Part shown: piece by piece, positions 25,201-38,300 of the stretch
How positions within the stretch are numbered: the first letter of the stretch is position 1
How the letters are laid out: every line of letters begins with the position of its first letter
Source: Davidsoniella eucalypti
Lineage: Eukaryota; Ascomycota; Sordariomycetes; Microascales; Ceratocystidaceae
Direction: 5' to 3'
Assembly (NCBI GenBank): GCA_004009845.1
Contig: RMBW01000112.1
Coordinates: forward strand, 29,944 to 93,943
DNA length: 64,000 nt
Translations under genes and position numbers: made by a program
The notes under the pieces: model-generated
What the model saw: only the letters and a program-made list of their open reading frames with translations
Told to the model about the DNA's origin: nothing
Database searches by the model: none

Positions 25201-27919
25201 TGTGGCTATAGCTAGTTGCAAGTCACGGTATTGAGAGGACCTGTACTTATGCAATGACTTCGGTCACTCTTTGTACCGGACTGTGCTGATATGACAGGTT
25301 TTGAGTTTGGAGCTAAGCTTATTAGTGAAACCACGATGGGCACAAGCGAATGATATGCATATCAGTCTGTGATCATCATCGTTGCCGTTATAGATATCAA
25401 GTTTCCGGTGAGCACAGGTAAACAGCTATCCAAGATATATGGTATAACTAGTACCTAGATTGTCGCAAAGGAAACGAAACTACTTTTATGATGTGTACTT
25501 GACTTAATTCATGTATGTCTTTAGTGAGGATATTTATGCATACGGGTTTTATTGCCGAACCATAGAATTAAAATTGAGCTAAGGACACGAGTTCCCGAGC
25601 GCATATACACGTTGCTACAATCAAGAGATTGTAGCCCTAGAGCACAGGACTTCCTTTGCTTCCTTGTACCGTTATTTTGATATTATCTTGATTAAGGGCT
25701 ATCTCTTGTTAATTTGAGTGTCGGTTGATGATGATTGTCTCAGGCTTTCGTAATTATAGCAGGCGCCTGCCTAGATATCGTGGGCGAACTCGTTCAAAAA
25801 ACGCATGAATCAAGGTGTTATGGACGTTTACTGCAAAGAGTAGGAATACTACAACTATAGTAGTTTTTGATAGCACCATGTAATACTATGAATTTTTGGT
25901 TGCCTATACAGACAATAGTAGAGTGATCCGATGCTAACCAAAAGCACACCATGCTAACTTCCTTATGGATTGTTTTAGGCCCTTCCCTTCCCTTACCCCC
26001 CAACCGGCCTCCAATTCCTCTTGGGCATTGCTTTTCTCCCTTGACATCATGATACAGTGTCGATCCGGGCTGTCAATCTTTGGTAGCGTGGAGTCGATGA
26101 AGGGAAAGGCGGAGACAAAATTTTATACAATCCCGGCCAAACAAATAGCACTCTCTACAATAGAAACACATAGCAGGCGAGAGACCTACGTTCATAATCA
26201 TTCACCACCCCCTCCCACAGATAATACTAGATCTGCATGAAACTCTTCGCAAACATTGATCATAACGTTCTTCTAGCTGCTGAATCGTACATATATCTCC
26301 CCCTCTTTTTACTGGCTTTTACTCCCGATTTTCCCACAGTCTGCCGGCGTTGCGGACATCTGACACGACAGGCCGCCCAATAAACTCTCTTTCACATCGT
26401 CTTGTGGTTCTCTACAAAGTCTGTGACAGAACATCCCAGGCCCTCTTGGTTATCACATGAGGGAGGTCTGAGCTAGCCTGCTGCTTTATACCTGTTTTGG
26501 CTATCACAACTGGGCGGTAGAAGAAAATCTCACATACAGTGAGAAATGCTACTGACGTGAGAACTGCCAACAGGAATGGCAGCAGATGTGGTGTGTCGTT
26601 GATAGAGATGGAGGGGCAGCTGTGCAAGGAGGAGAGAATATAGAAGGGGAGGGCAAGAAAATCCCCCATGTCTGGTTAGAAACCTAGCAAAAAAGGGCTG
26701 TGCCCATAAGAAAATTGGGATGACGCTATTGCGACTCTTCCAGTCCGGCTCGAACGTTTTCAAGTAATACATATAATCAGCTCGCAATGTAAACCTTTTT
26801 ACAGCGCCTGGACGGCATAGTAGCAGCCAAAGTCGAAACCAAGTCACTGAGTTTCTTAGCGAAGCACCCCATGATGATCCGGACATGCAACCACCTCGCT
26901 TCGCCGACTACGGCCTGGCAAAGAGAAAGTAATACACTTTGTACACCTATCTTACTCTTTGTGCATCATAACCCTATTTTGCTATGTCCATACCACGTCC
27001 CATATGCATGATGTCCTTGCTCACGAGACGCCAACATCTCATAGGTGCACAAGCGAGAGGGTGTCTTCTAAAGTTACATCATATCACACAGGCCTGCAGC
27101 AGCAGGGCTACAACCAGTTCTAACGGGGGGTGTGAGGACTTGATTTTGGTGTATCGTTTACTTTTTTTTCTCTCTTCCCATAAACGAGGCAGACCTGCGT
27201 GTTGAACCATGACGATGACATTTTCTCCACGATGGAATTGTGGTCTCTCATGAACCCTTGAGTGGCGGATGTAGAGTGATGGGCAACATGTGTTGGTAGT
27301 AGTGATGCTGAAATAGCAAGGCGAACATAGCGTGAGAGTACAGACGTTCAAGGACACAGTCTTTGGGGTATTCACATATACAGACACCTTCTCATAGACA
27401 CTGTAGACGACTTTATGTCAGGCTCTCCGAACCAGTTACATATGGCGTCTTGAACCAGGCTTAGTTTGGCTCATCTTGCAGGTACGGTACTACGACGAGT
27501 GTATCCCTTTATTTTCCTTAGCTCCTTTGTCCACATCCATCATACAAATCAATCACAGAGGCGTCTTTGGTTAGCTTTACGTTCAGGTCGGTTAAGAAAA
27601 GAAATAGGCCATACCGCTCTTTTCCCTTTCTCTAAGTACTAGGGCGAGATCTAGGTAGATTTGTTTGCTTATTCCATGCAACGATAACAAGACCAAACTA
27701 TTCTTGTTCAGTTTTATCAGTGCTGTACGCTAAAGATACTGGCTGCTACTCTAAATCACTAATATCAGCTACAAACATCGGCATTCTAGAGCTAATGGTC
27801 GGAGAATTAAAGAAAACACACCAAAAAAACAACCCATAGATTTTAAATCACAGCATATTCTGATTTTCTAGCGACCAACTCAGCTCAAGATGCCAACCCA
27901 TACTTGGAAGATTCTTGAC
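22220..27919. other. non-coding stretch of the gene desert
   Basis: I see no gene. A-rich patches occur near 22900-22925. The longest ATG-started frame is on the minus strand at 26530-26886 (118 codons) and matches nothing I recognise. No inverted terminal repeats or transposase-like frames are visible. Confidence 0.5.
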
Positions 27920-27949
27920 TTTTTGTTTTTGTTTTTGTTTTTGTTTTTG
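27920..27949. repeat. (TTTTTG)5 hexanucleotide repeat
   Basis: Five perfect TTTTTG units. Some LINEs end in simple repeats of this kind, but I found no flanking target-site duplication and no upstream element sequence. I treat it as a microsatellite. Confidence 0.92.
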
Positions 27950-30880
27950 TTCAGCAACACTGTAGTCAGCCACTTAATCTTAATATCCTACCAGCACTAT
28001 GATATCTCATAACACTCGCTATATTCCGCTGTTTGCTAGGTGCGTTTGGTATTTCTGCTAAGACAGTTTGTTTGGAAGTGCAAACAGTCCAACTAGCAAT
28101 CTTCTACTATATAACCGAGCCCGAACTATACCGCAGTTTGTTTGTCTATACAACTAAACCATTGGACGGCAGCAAGCAAGCAAAAAAACTCGGCTTAAAT
28201 GGCACACAGACACAGCCAAGTCTTCAACTGGATTGCAGGCTAGGATCGGTTGGTTCTTTTGTTTGCCACGAGGGGATTTACATTGTCCGAACAATAGACC
28301 ATCGCTTCTAGCTTGTTTGTTTGCATCGTATACATGTCTCTCTCAACTTATCTACTCCCTTTGGCCGTCGAGGACCCTGCCGCCATCTGGCTTGTCATTT
28401 GTGGAATCTTACACAGGAATGATTTGAATTCACGAAGATAAACGGCCGGGTATGCTGCTTAGTAAAGGACTACTTTGTTTGTATTCTTTGATTTTTTTTT
28501 GTCAGTAACGGCGCCGGAGCGAGTTTCCCAAATAGGGCAAAGCCATGCATTTTAGACATTAGTTTGTCACCTCCCAGATAGTAGTTTGTGCCGTAAGAAA
28601 AGAAGCGACGTAATTCCGGCTGTCTGCATGACCATATGGAAACGAAGGGCCAAAAAAAAGTAGGTGGCCGGTCTTTGATTTGCTGTTTGTTACGTTGTTT
28701 CTTGGGATGGCCAGCCTGACCTATGCCGGCTTTGCTATTGCTAATTTGGTTGCTAGCGGTGCAGTCTGAATAGCGGCCTCGTGGGCTGAGCCAAGCTTTC
28801 CAAGGTTAAGTCAGCAATGAAGATGTTTAGTAGCCAGTTAGCTGAGAGGGCTGTCAATATAGCAACCAGAGTGGCGGCAATAAAATCAGCAGTACAAGTA
28901 CACCTAGTTAGACTTGTAAAGATTTGCATAGAGAGAATAGCATTCATTATTACTGCTACTACGTAGACGGTGTATCTGTGTATGAATCTTACCCGCCTTG
29001 TCTCCCAAGTCTCTGTTACGCCTTTTGTTCCTGTTGTAGTCACAAGTACGCACATGATCATCGGGCAGGCGCCTGTTCTATTTTCGGGCGTTCTATCATG
29101 CATGTTTATTTTTCTCTTCTTGGTACCTTTCAGCGCCTTTTGCTGCTCTTGTCCTTCCTGCTTGGTCCGACTGCAGTTCAAGTTGCACTGCAAAAGATTA
29201 AGCGGTGGGCTGTGACTCGTCTGCTCCTTTCGGCTGGGTCCTCCTTCTCCTTAACCAGCACGAATAATAGCCCAAGAGTCCTGTCTCTGTCTTCTTTTTT
29301 GGTGAAGATGTCGCTTTTGTCCGAGTAGGCGTCTCTGTTGCACCGCGAGCTAGCCCCAAAAAAAGTCCAAGAATACCAACGATCGACGGCGGATGGTGTG
29401 CTGCACCGTAGATCATGTCCCTGAAAGGAACTATATTCCATGTTTGGACGCCACTGTTTTCCGCTTTGGGGATTTCTTGCTTGCCATCATATTAATAGAA
29501 CATGCTCTCTACCACTAAGCGGAAAACTCTTCTATCAAAACGGAACAGCAAGCCGGATGTAAAGGATGTGCCCGCGCCTCAATTCGTTTGACGATGATCA
29601 TCACATCCATCTATACCAACTACAGATATATCTGTACTAGCCTTGTGACCACCTTCTTACTATCGTCACTCTGTTCCCTGCCTAGGACCACCTCTATACT
29701 ACTATCCTACCAACACTGGTCCTGGCCAGCGCATGCGGGCCCGTCGGCAAGTCCGGCGCCTCACGAATCCTCACAGGTGCATTCAGCAGGACAACCTCAC
29801 TATATGGCGGCACCAACACACGATGAGCTTGTATAATATCTTCATATCTCAATCAAAGCCTACATTTTGCCAGTGCAGTTGTGGCTCGGCAACTTAAATC
29901 AGTAGCTATATTGTTTGCTTGTCGATCAGTTTTTCTTGTTGTCTCTAACATCAAAGCTCAATCCAGCCCTCTATCATCATTTAGGAGGATGTATATGTAG
30001 TGATAATTGGGTTTGCCTGTCACAGTGGCAACAAAACAAATGCAAAAGACAGACACAATCAACAATATTCACATTGTAAATAGTATGACAATTATAGCCG
30101 CGGAATACTAGCGCTAGAAGCGCGGAACCTGGAAAGCTAGTCAAACTTCCGCTTACATATTGATGTGAGTATAACCCTACTTAACCCTATGTACATTTAT
30201 CATATATACTCTCTTGAAAACAGGCAGTCCTGGCATGGTGGGTTAGACGCAAATAGGAAGTGGCTGCATGTTTATTTTCTTTTAATAGAAGTACGCTACT
30301 TAGGTAGAATAGAAAAGAAAGCTAGGTCTATCCGGAAACTAAACCATTTGTAAACTAATTTCAGGAATACACAGTGTTTTCTCTCTCACTAAAAGAACCG
30401 CAAAAGTAACCATGCAACACAAACAAACTGCATCACAAAATAAAAGAGAGAGAAAAAGACAGAGAGCCGAGGTTAGTATGTCAATATCGACACGGCAAAC
30501 ATGTTCTTGCAAGTTGCCTGGCATGCGAGCTTCTAATCAAGCAAATTGTACAGATGTAGAGAAGGCACGAACATATCGCCACATACTAGTGCGACCATCG
30601 GAAGATATTTCCCTACAAACATGTTCTAAATTTCTGCTGTTCTATTGGTCCTCTTACGAAGACTCGGGAGGCCTAGAAGTTTGTATGAGAGTAGAATGTC
30701 AAGCAAGACCTTGTGAGTGGGGGGAATTTTCTCGAAACAATCATCTTGTTCAACCATGACTAGCAAAACGTACGGGAAACAAGGAACATTATAGCGTTTC
30801 TTTTCATGGCCTTGCCTTGTTAAAATTCTTCATAAAGACTAAACTCGCTGGCAATCAATATAGCCAAAGTTAGCTTGAAG

Positions 30881-30898
30881 TTTTTTTTTTTTTTTTTT
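30881..30898. repeat. T18 homopolymer
   Basis: Eighteen T between GCTTGAAG and GGTAAGAC. It has no flanking direct repeat, so no insertion can be inferred. Confidence 0.9.
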
Positions 30899-33800
30899 GG
30901 TAAGACGAGTGGCTGACTTTGTTATTACTAACATGTTAATCTTTTTGTATATGTAGGGTTTAAGACCAAGAGGTAGGGGGGGGCGGTAGCTAAGGAAATC
31001 TTTAGCTTTGTTTTTTTTATTTTCTGATGAAGAATATTGATTAAAACACAACAACGAATCATAAATCTGAATTACTCTCCCCGCATATAATTTTGACGTC
31101 TGGAGATCAATAGTCACCTCAGTGCCAAATCACTAAGAAAAATGAGGTGCTGGTCATAATTGTGTAGAAGGAATATCAGCGGAATATATGTAGCAACAAA
31201 ACAACTTTTATCTACATTCACACTCTCACAGTTGCATATTAACTTTCTTACTATGTACATAGGCTTAAGTTGTTTACTACTTTGGCTAATTACCTACTTC
31301 TGAAATTTCGGTGATACATGAGAACAACAAGCATCCCAAGTAAAGAGAGCAAGAAAAAAGAATACAAGAATTTGGAATACTTCGGGCAGGCATTGTTTGC
31401 TTTCTAGTAATGCAACCACGATTTTCTCACCAGTGCTACTCCGCCAATGCATTTCTTTGGATACCCTTGCCCTAGCAGTAACTCAAGTTACATAGTAAGA
31501 AAGTATAGTGATAGAGAAGAAGGCAAGGCCCAGATATCTAACCATGAGTACAAGCCGCTGTCCGGGCCATGTATCATCTTCTTGCTTTAATTTCTCTCCG
31601 CTTCTTCCGCTTGATTGTTGTGAATCCTCGACGAGGTGCCTAGGCGTCGATTACTCGGTTAACAAGGCCTGACATTTCTGGTTCAGTTGCCACTTCAATC
31701 CGCTTGAGATATTGTGCTGCTGGTCACCGCTAATAAAATAAGCAAGGGCCTACTACATATTTTTCTAGCTTAGATATGTAGATACAGCAAAAAAGTAGTG
31801 TTGCTGTCATTGTTCGCCCAGAACTAAGCAAGGGAGGAGCGGTAATGTGGGAGGAATTACAGTTTAAATGCTTAAGCTTGGTCACCGCAGCTCCGTTGAT
31901 ATGTAGTATGACAGGTTAAGAATATGCTTACAAGAATGCAGCATAGTTAGATGCATAATATGTATATTGCTGTCATGACATGCGCAGTAGGTACCCCTTG
32001 AGACTAATTTCTACATTAGGTAAATTCCACAGCAGCATTGTCTCCCCCTCAATCATGCTAATGTATGTAAGTAAAAATACAAATGACCAACAAAAAGACA
32101 AATACAGTTAAGCCATAATATCACTACAGAAAAAAACACTACACAGGTATACATCACTTCAATATCTACGTAAATCACGCTAGACTATAAACTACCAACG
32201 CAACATGTTAGGGCTACATATATACTGCAAGCAACCGAGTCATGAAATCAATAAGTCATAATGTGATCATCAGTTCATATGGCACGTTACAACCGCTTTA
32301 CGCAGCCTTCTAATTATTTTGAGAAACAAAATACACAAACCTAAGCATTGATCGAGTACAAGTATGAAAATAAGTAACGGTTACAATTTGCTTGGAACTA
32401 CAAGAACAAGATCTGACTCATATAAGCATTGGTAAAGGCTGGCTTGATGACACGGCATTCCTTCTGATTTCATCGATGAACTGAAAGACGGGACATAGAT
32501 TGGAGGAAGAGAAACCTCCCGAACATGAGGTCACCATAAAATCCTAAACGCTGATGGTGGTTGTTAGTGATTACCTTGCCATGCATAATATATCACTTGT
32601 CTTCCAGCTGGACAGGGAGCGTAGATATGTAAGATTATACAAGGTGACCCAGCTTTCCCTTGTTATCCGTGACGTTATCATCTAAAAGTGAGGGGCATTC
32701 AAAGAGCTGGGCCGAGGAATAAATACTGATGATCATCAAAGCATGATCCCCGGGGGCTGACATTACAGCCTGATTGACTCTTTGTTTAAGAACTGCAAGT
32801 TTATTACTTTTTTGGAAACTAATTTATAATCGTGTTGTATCAGATAGTTGAAGTGGGTTTGAATATTGAATAAATGCTGATGATAAGGCTTGATATTACA
32901 TAGAGTTAGCTCAGAAGTAAAGTATTTATTTTTAGTAGCTTACACGGGAATGGCGAATCGAGAAAAAAGAAAGAGGTATTACATGACAACCCAAAAACAT
33001 GGTATGAAGATTCACAACTATAGAAGTTACTTGTAATATATGAACAGGCTAATGTCAAGGCTGTAAGAAACTGCAGCCTGTCTGATAGCTTCAGCTTGCT
33101 TGGGCGGACGATTTGATAGGGCGAGTATTTCAAAAGAAACCTAGCTTATTTCTCTGCAACTTGTATGCATATTACATGATGTATACAATGTACCCTATAG
33201 CCATGACCAGATTCACGCCAGGAAAGAGAGCACGCGCTTGAGTAACAAAAAAAACAGCAAGATATACATGTAATATGATAACAAAGTAACAAGTCAGGAT
33301 TCGAAACCACAGCCTAACTTATTCCTGCCCCTTGAATCAAAACGCTTCCTCGTATTGCCGATGGTTTTTACTACTTAAGGATAAGACAGAATACAGAGCA
33401 ATGTATTCTGTATGTTAAACATTTCTGGTTACAATAGGAGCAGCTGCATTCAACTAACATTATGGGGCATATTACACAGATACTACCAAGTGTATAGTCC
33501 TCCGGAGACTATTTTCTGTTAGCCATCGGCTTTTCGGGATTTGTCCCGTAGACGGCAAAGCTATACCAAGGGGGAGGCGTGGGTGGTGATCTCTTCTACA
33601 TAGGCACACACACACAGTAGCATAGAAGAAGATCTGGTGTCAGCAGGAGAAAAAAAAAACAAGAGAAGAAAAGTGACTGCATGGGATTTTGTACTCAGCG
33701 GCGTTGTTGTATCGGGCGACTTTTTGTGCTGTGCCGATCTTAAACTAGGTTGCTATAAGTCTTTCGTAGAATTAGGTCGTGTGAAAGATTACCTTAGGGG

Positions 33801-35350
33801 GTTCAACATCCTGCTTTTACGTTAACTCCACTAAAATATAGTTCTCTCTTCCCTAGACTTTTCACACTGGTTCCGTATAAAAGATGACCGCTATAATGCA
33901 CTGCAAATCGAAGACTTTTCTTAGTGCCAAAAATTGAGACAAAGGCCTTGTGGCACTAGTTAGCTGTGAACATGAATATATGTCTATTCTCTAATCGCTA
34001 GGGTCTTTTCAGACTGAACCGACTAGAACATACATCATGCCTTGAAGCAAAAGTCTCATACACTTGAAACAACAAACAACATGACACTATGGCATAGTTT
34101 ATAATTCCATATAGGCACCTTTATAAAGGAAAGTGGGAGTAATCAGCCGGCCACGTTTTGAAGCATGTATGTTTGCCAATATCGAAGAGGTAGTATTGTG
34201 TTGGGGAAATTTAAAGCATTGATTTTTTTTTATTACAGCTTTTTGTCATTCTTCAACTAAGACAAAGACATGGACTATATATGGCGGATGATATAGCATC
34301 ATGCGGCACAGCATTGATGGAATCTGTCATAGAACATCGACCGAAGACTTTATCTGCCCTCCATCACGCCGCCTGAGATGAACGGGCGGAATGTAAAGCG
34401 TGTGTTATTACTACGATGGCTATATTATATAGATAGTCTTACGGTACCAGTACGTATCAACAATTCTAGGTAGACAAATTCCGTACAAAGCACTGTAATA
34501 GAACTACAGCAACACACCATCATGAAGTAAAGCGGCTATCAGGTGTCCAGTGAATTACATGAGTCTGGAAAGCAAAGAGATATATTGAGGCCGCACTTGG
34601 TTTTTTGAAGTGGTGTCATATCACAATCTCGGGGAACCTTCAAGAGAAAGAGAGAGATAGAGGTGAGTAACATCGGTGTGAAAAAGGTTATTGGTCGGGA
34701 CAAGCCCTCTCCGTGAAGCGTAAAGCCTAACCGATGTAGATCTGCGCCTGTCCTTGCTTCGGTAGTAACAAACGGCACATCAAAGGGTGGATAGGGCGTC
34801 CCCCCCCCTATGACGAAAAGGCCAGCACTTGTAAAGGGAGGAATAGACAATGGCTCACACTCTTTTTTGTTTCTTCGAATCTTGTCTACACTCTTGGATC
34901 TTAGGGTGGTCTAGCCAAGAGAAAATATGATTTCGGAAACATAATGACGGCTCGTAAACAACGGCGCAGTAGAAAAGATGTTCAGCAATTTAGCCGGCAG
35001 CAAACAGCTGCATAGCAACACGATGAAATGCTCTAAGTCCACAGTGTAAATATTTCGCTACCAAAAGGTGGCGCTAGACTAACTATGTCTGTATACAACT
35101 ATTGTTGACTTGAAAGGAATAAAGGCTTATATGTGTATACATACTTGGGGTACATTTTTGCAGGTCACCGTAGTGTCCGCGTTTGCCGTGCCGTGGCTAT
35201 CATGTAGCCAACCGAAGGATACCATCATACGCGAGCTTGTCTTATTTTTATCTTTATTTTGCTTTTTTTTCCTCCCTTCAGCTGATTTGACTGGGTTTAT
35301 GTATAGCTATCGGTGATACGTTACGATTTCTGCTCTATAAAAATACAAAG

Positions 35351-35367
35351 GTGCATGCAGCATGCAC
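35351..35367. repeat. 7-bp inverted repeat (GTGCATG CAG CATGCAC)
   Basis: Perfect 7-bp arms with a 3-bp centre. It could be a dimeric-protein binding site, but nothing around it says what for. Confidence 0.8.
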
Positions 35368-38300
35368 TTCGCTACGCAAGGCCCTTGTCAAGTTACATAG
35401 ATATCAAGTATTAGTGCACGCAGAATATCATCGGACGACAGGCATATGTAAATACGTACATTACATACATCTGGGTATATACTAGCTACTTGAATTCGGG
35501 GGCGAGATACCAGTTGCATTATAAGTCAGTTGGCAAAGAGGAGGAAAGACACATTGTATTAGTCTGTCTATATGTAGACCACAAGGCCAGAAGACAAAAG
35601 AAAGAGCAGAGACAGGCCTTTGATGTAAGGCTCACATTCTTGACATTTAGCTTATACTATTATGACATGATTCCATCTAGATAACCACCTCACCAAGAAT
35701 AGAGCCTTCTGAGCCCTTTACATAAGTATATGTGGATATATTGCTGTGAGACTTGGTAGCAATGAATTCGGAAATAAGAAAAGAAGACCCCGGTCGTTAT
35801 ATCTCGTCTTCTCTTTGCATATTAAGCTTTTGGGTCAGCGGAGGACCTTTTGCAAAACTTGTCTACTTTGTCTTCTTCCGGTGGGATGGATTATTCTTCC
35901 GGGGATCCTGAAAGTTTAGTTTCCTACGTTTTCTTTTCTTCCGCCTTGTTCTTTCGTGGGCTCGTCAAGACCCTGAGCTAGGAATAACTTTCTCTTCTCT
36001 TTTAACTATCCAAAGAAATTAGCTGACTGGTTGGCTGCAACGCTAGACGGAGGCTTTAACCATGGCTTGACTTGGCTTAACGCTGAAGTTATTTTTGATG
36101 CCAACTACACGCCATATCGCTGGCTATCTGGTGCCTTTATATGAGCTCAGTATTGCTCAGCTTAGAAGACGGAGGACAGAATAAATACATGCCAATGTAC
36201 AGATATGACTACATAAACAATATCAAGATTTGGGGGCGCCCTTCCTTCTCACACTCCTCTGGCCCGCTTAGACTAATATTAGATGTACAAACGATAGGAT
36301 TTTTTGGTAGGAGAGCGAAGGAAATGCCACAGTCGGACAATCTGTAGAGGACAGCCACGTTTTTTCTTTTTCTGGGAAGGAAGCACAGGGTAAAGCAAGC
36401 ATTGAGGAGGGAGAAGAGAGGATACCCTTAGCATATTTTCTTTTTCTTTGTATGTTTTCTTTGTGGCTATTATGTTTACTTCCTTTTTGCTTATAGTCAG
36501 ATATGAGGCTTCTATGCTTATACTAGGCAAAGTAAGCCGAAGAAACGTAACTGATCTATGGCTAGAATACGATATCATAGTGTACCCCAAAAAACAAAGA
36601 AGATAAAAAGAAAGACATTGTGTTGAGACTAAGCCAAATCGGGGCTATACTTGCTCTAGCCATAGAAGGTCTGATCAAAGTGTCTTTCTTTTTTGTTTTT
36701 GTTTTGCTTTTGCACCTGGCCAACTAACCCAACTGCATCGTAGACATCGGGTGCCCGCATATAGGCGGGCGGTACCTGGAATTCTAGATCCAATACAGCC
36801 CCCCCTTCTTTTGAGCCGTGCTATTGTAACTGTATGATTGCCCATCTTGGGACCCTAACAGCCGGCTATCTGATAGATGGGAATTAGAAATAATGATGAG
36901 AAACGCGTAGTCTATCCGAGTATATCTAAGCCACTTTAGGCTACTACATCTCACCCGGATTTAAACTTTCGCTCGATTATCCTGTCAGGCACGCTTTACT
37001 GATATCAAGAAGCATTGTAGAAGCTTATTAGCTGCTCCAAGGCATAATATACTAGAGACATCGTGACCCTGGTGTTTTTCTGATCCCGTTGTCACGTCGT
37101 GGCTTCATATGCACTATGGACAGACAATCTGTCAGTTGCATGAGGATAAACAGGTTTTTTTTTGTGTCGACCAACATATATGCAAGGGGTGTGTTAGATG
37201 CATTATTGTCTATAGCACATGAATAGCAACATGAATATGGCGAAACAAAAAAAAACACAAATGCTAAGTCTTATACAATACAGTACAAGCACTTCTGTAG
37301 CGCGGCACGGTACCGTTTTCTCACGCATGACGCCCGTTTCTTAGAACTAGGAGTCTATAATTCAGAGCACACTAAGGTGGGGAGAGCTATGGGGTTGTCG
37401 ACGTAAGAGCAGTCCCGGAATCATACTAGCGTGTGGATAGGTAACAAGCTAACAAGAAACAAGGAGCTATTCAGCCGATGTCCCGGTCCCCTTCTTTCTC
37501 AATGCTCCAAGAATCAGCACATTATATGTATACGTATAGGTAGGTATTGTACATTAAATACAATCTGATAGTAAGATAACTGTGTTGATAGTGGACACTA
37601 AAGATTGTGTTTGCTGGTTTCCGTAGCAGTATCAAGTACTACAGCCCAGCATAAGATAACGTGATGCAACCCACGGGAGCTCAACCATGGATCGTCAAGT
37701 CTTGGATCTGTTGAATAAAGAAACAGGAACAGTACCAAATGATCAAAACCCTCTTCTTTAATAGCGATAGTTAGCCTAGAGCTGTATGGCTAATCTAACT
37801 ACGTATCCCTTCCACCTTCTAATGAGTCCCTAACCTCTGCCACATACACACCCATCCCCTGCAGGGTCAATATTAGTATTATTACACGCCGCCAAAGATT
37901 TCGAGAAATCGACTCTTAGAACATCGGCATGAATCCACTTATAAGCACCCGCTAGGTCAATAGCGTGTCTATCATGGGCTTCAACGTACCATTCGCATAG
38001 CCCGGATAGATGGCCAAAGAGAGGGGGTGGTCCTCGAGGCCTGTCCGCGTTTCTCGAGATCTATCTTTTTTTTTTTATTCATTATAGTGCCGGAGGGCTA
38101 TACCCGACAACTAGAATTTGGAATCGACGGTATATGCTAATATTCGCTTGTGTCTGTTATATTATAGCCTCATGCAATTATCATATCGTAAGTTTCCTAT
38201 GCCGTCGGGAGCAAGATCTATACGAAAAGAAACAAATAGAAAGATCGTCATATGGCTGCTCCAGCACCGGCACCAACGACCATAAGTTCACTTATTGTTA

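Noticed and set aside
26530..26886. 118-codon minus-strand frame starting with ATG
   Set aside because: No resemblance to a known protein and no supporting introns or neighbours.
28753..29328. Overlapping frames of 146 and 134 codons on opposite strands
   Set aside because: Both open at TTG, overlap antisense to one another and lack domain features, so they look like chance frames.
33297..33308. GGATTCGAAACC, resembling the reverse complement of a tRNA B-box
   Set aside because: It carries one extra base, the T-stem does not pair, and no A-box lies at the right distance.
38066..38100. T-run followed by ATTCATTATAG, resembling the start of the retroposed insert
   Set aside because: Similarity fades after about nine bases and there is no flanking duplication, so it cannot be called a third copy.
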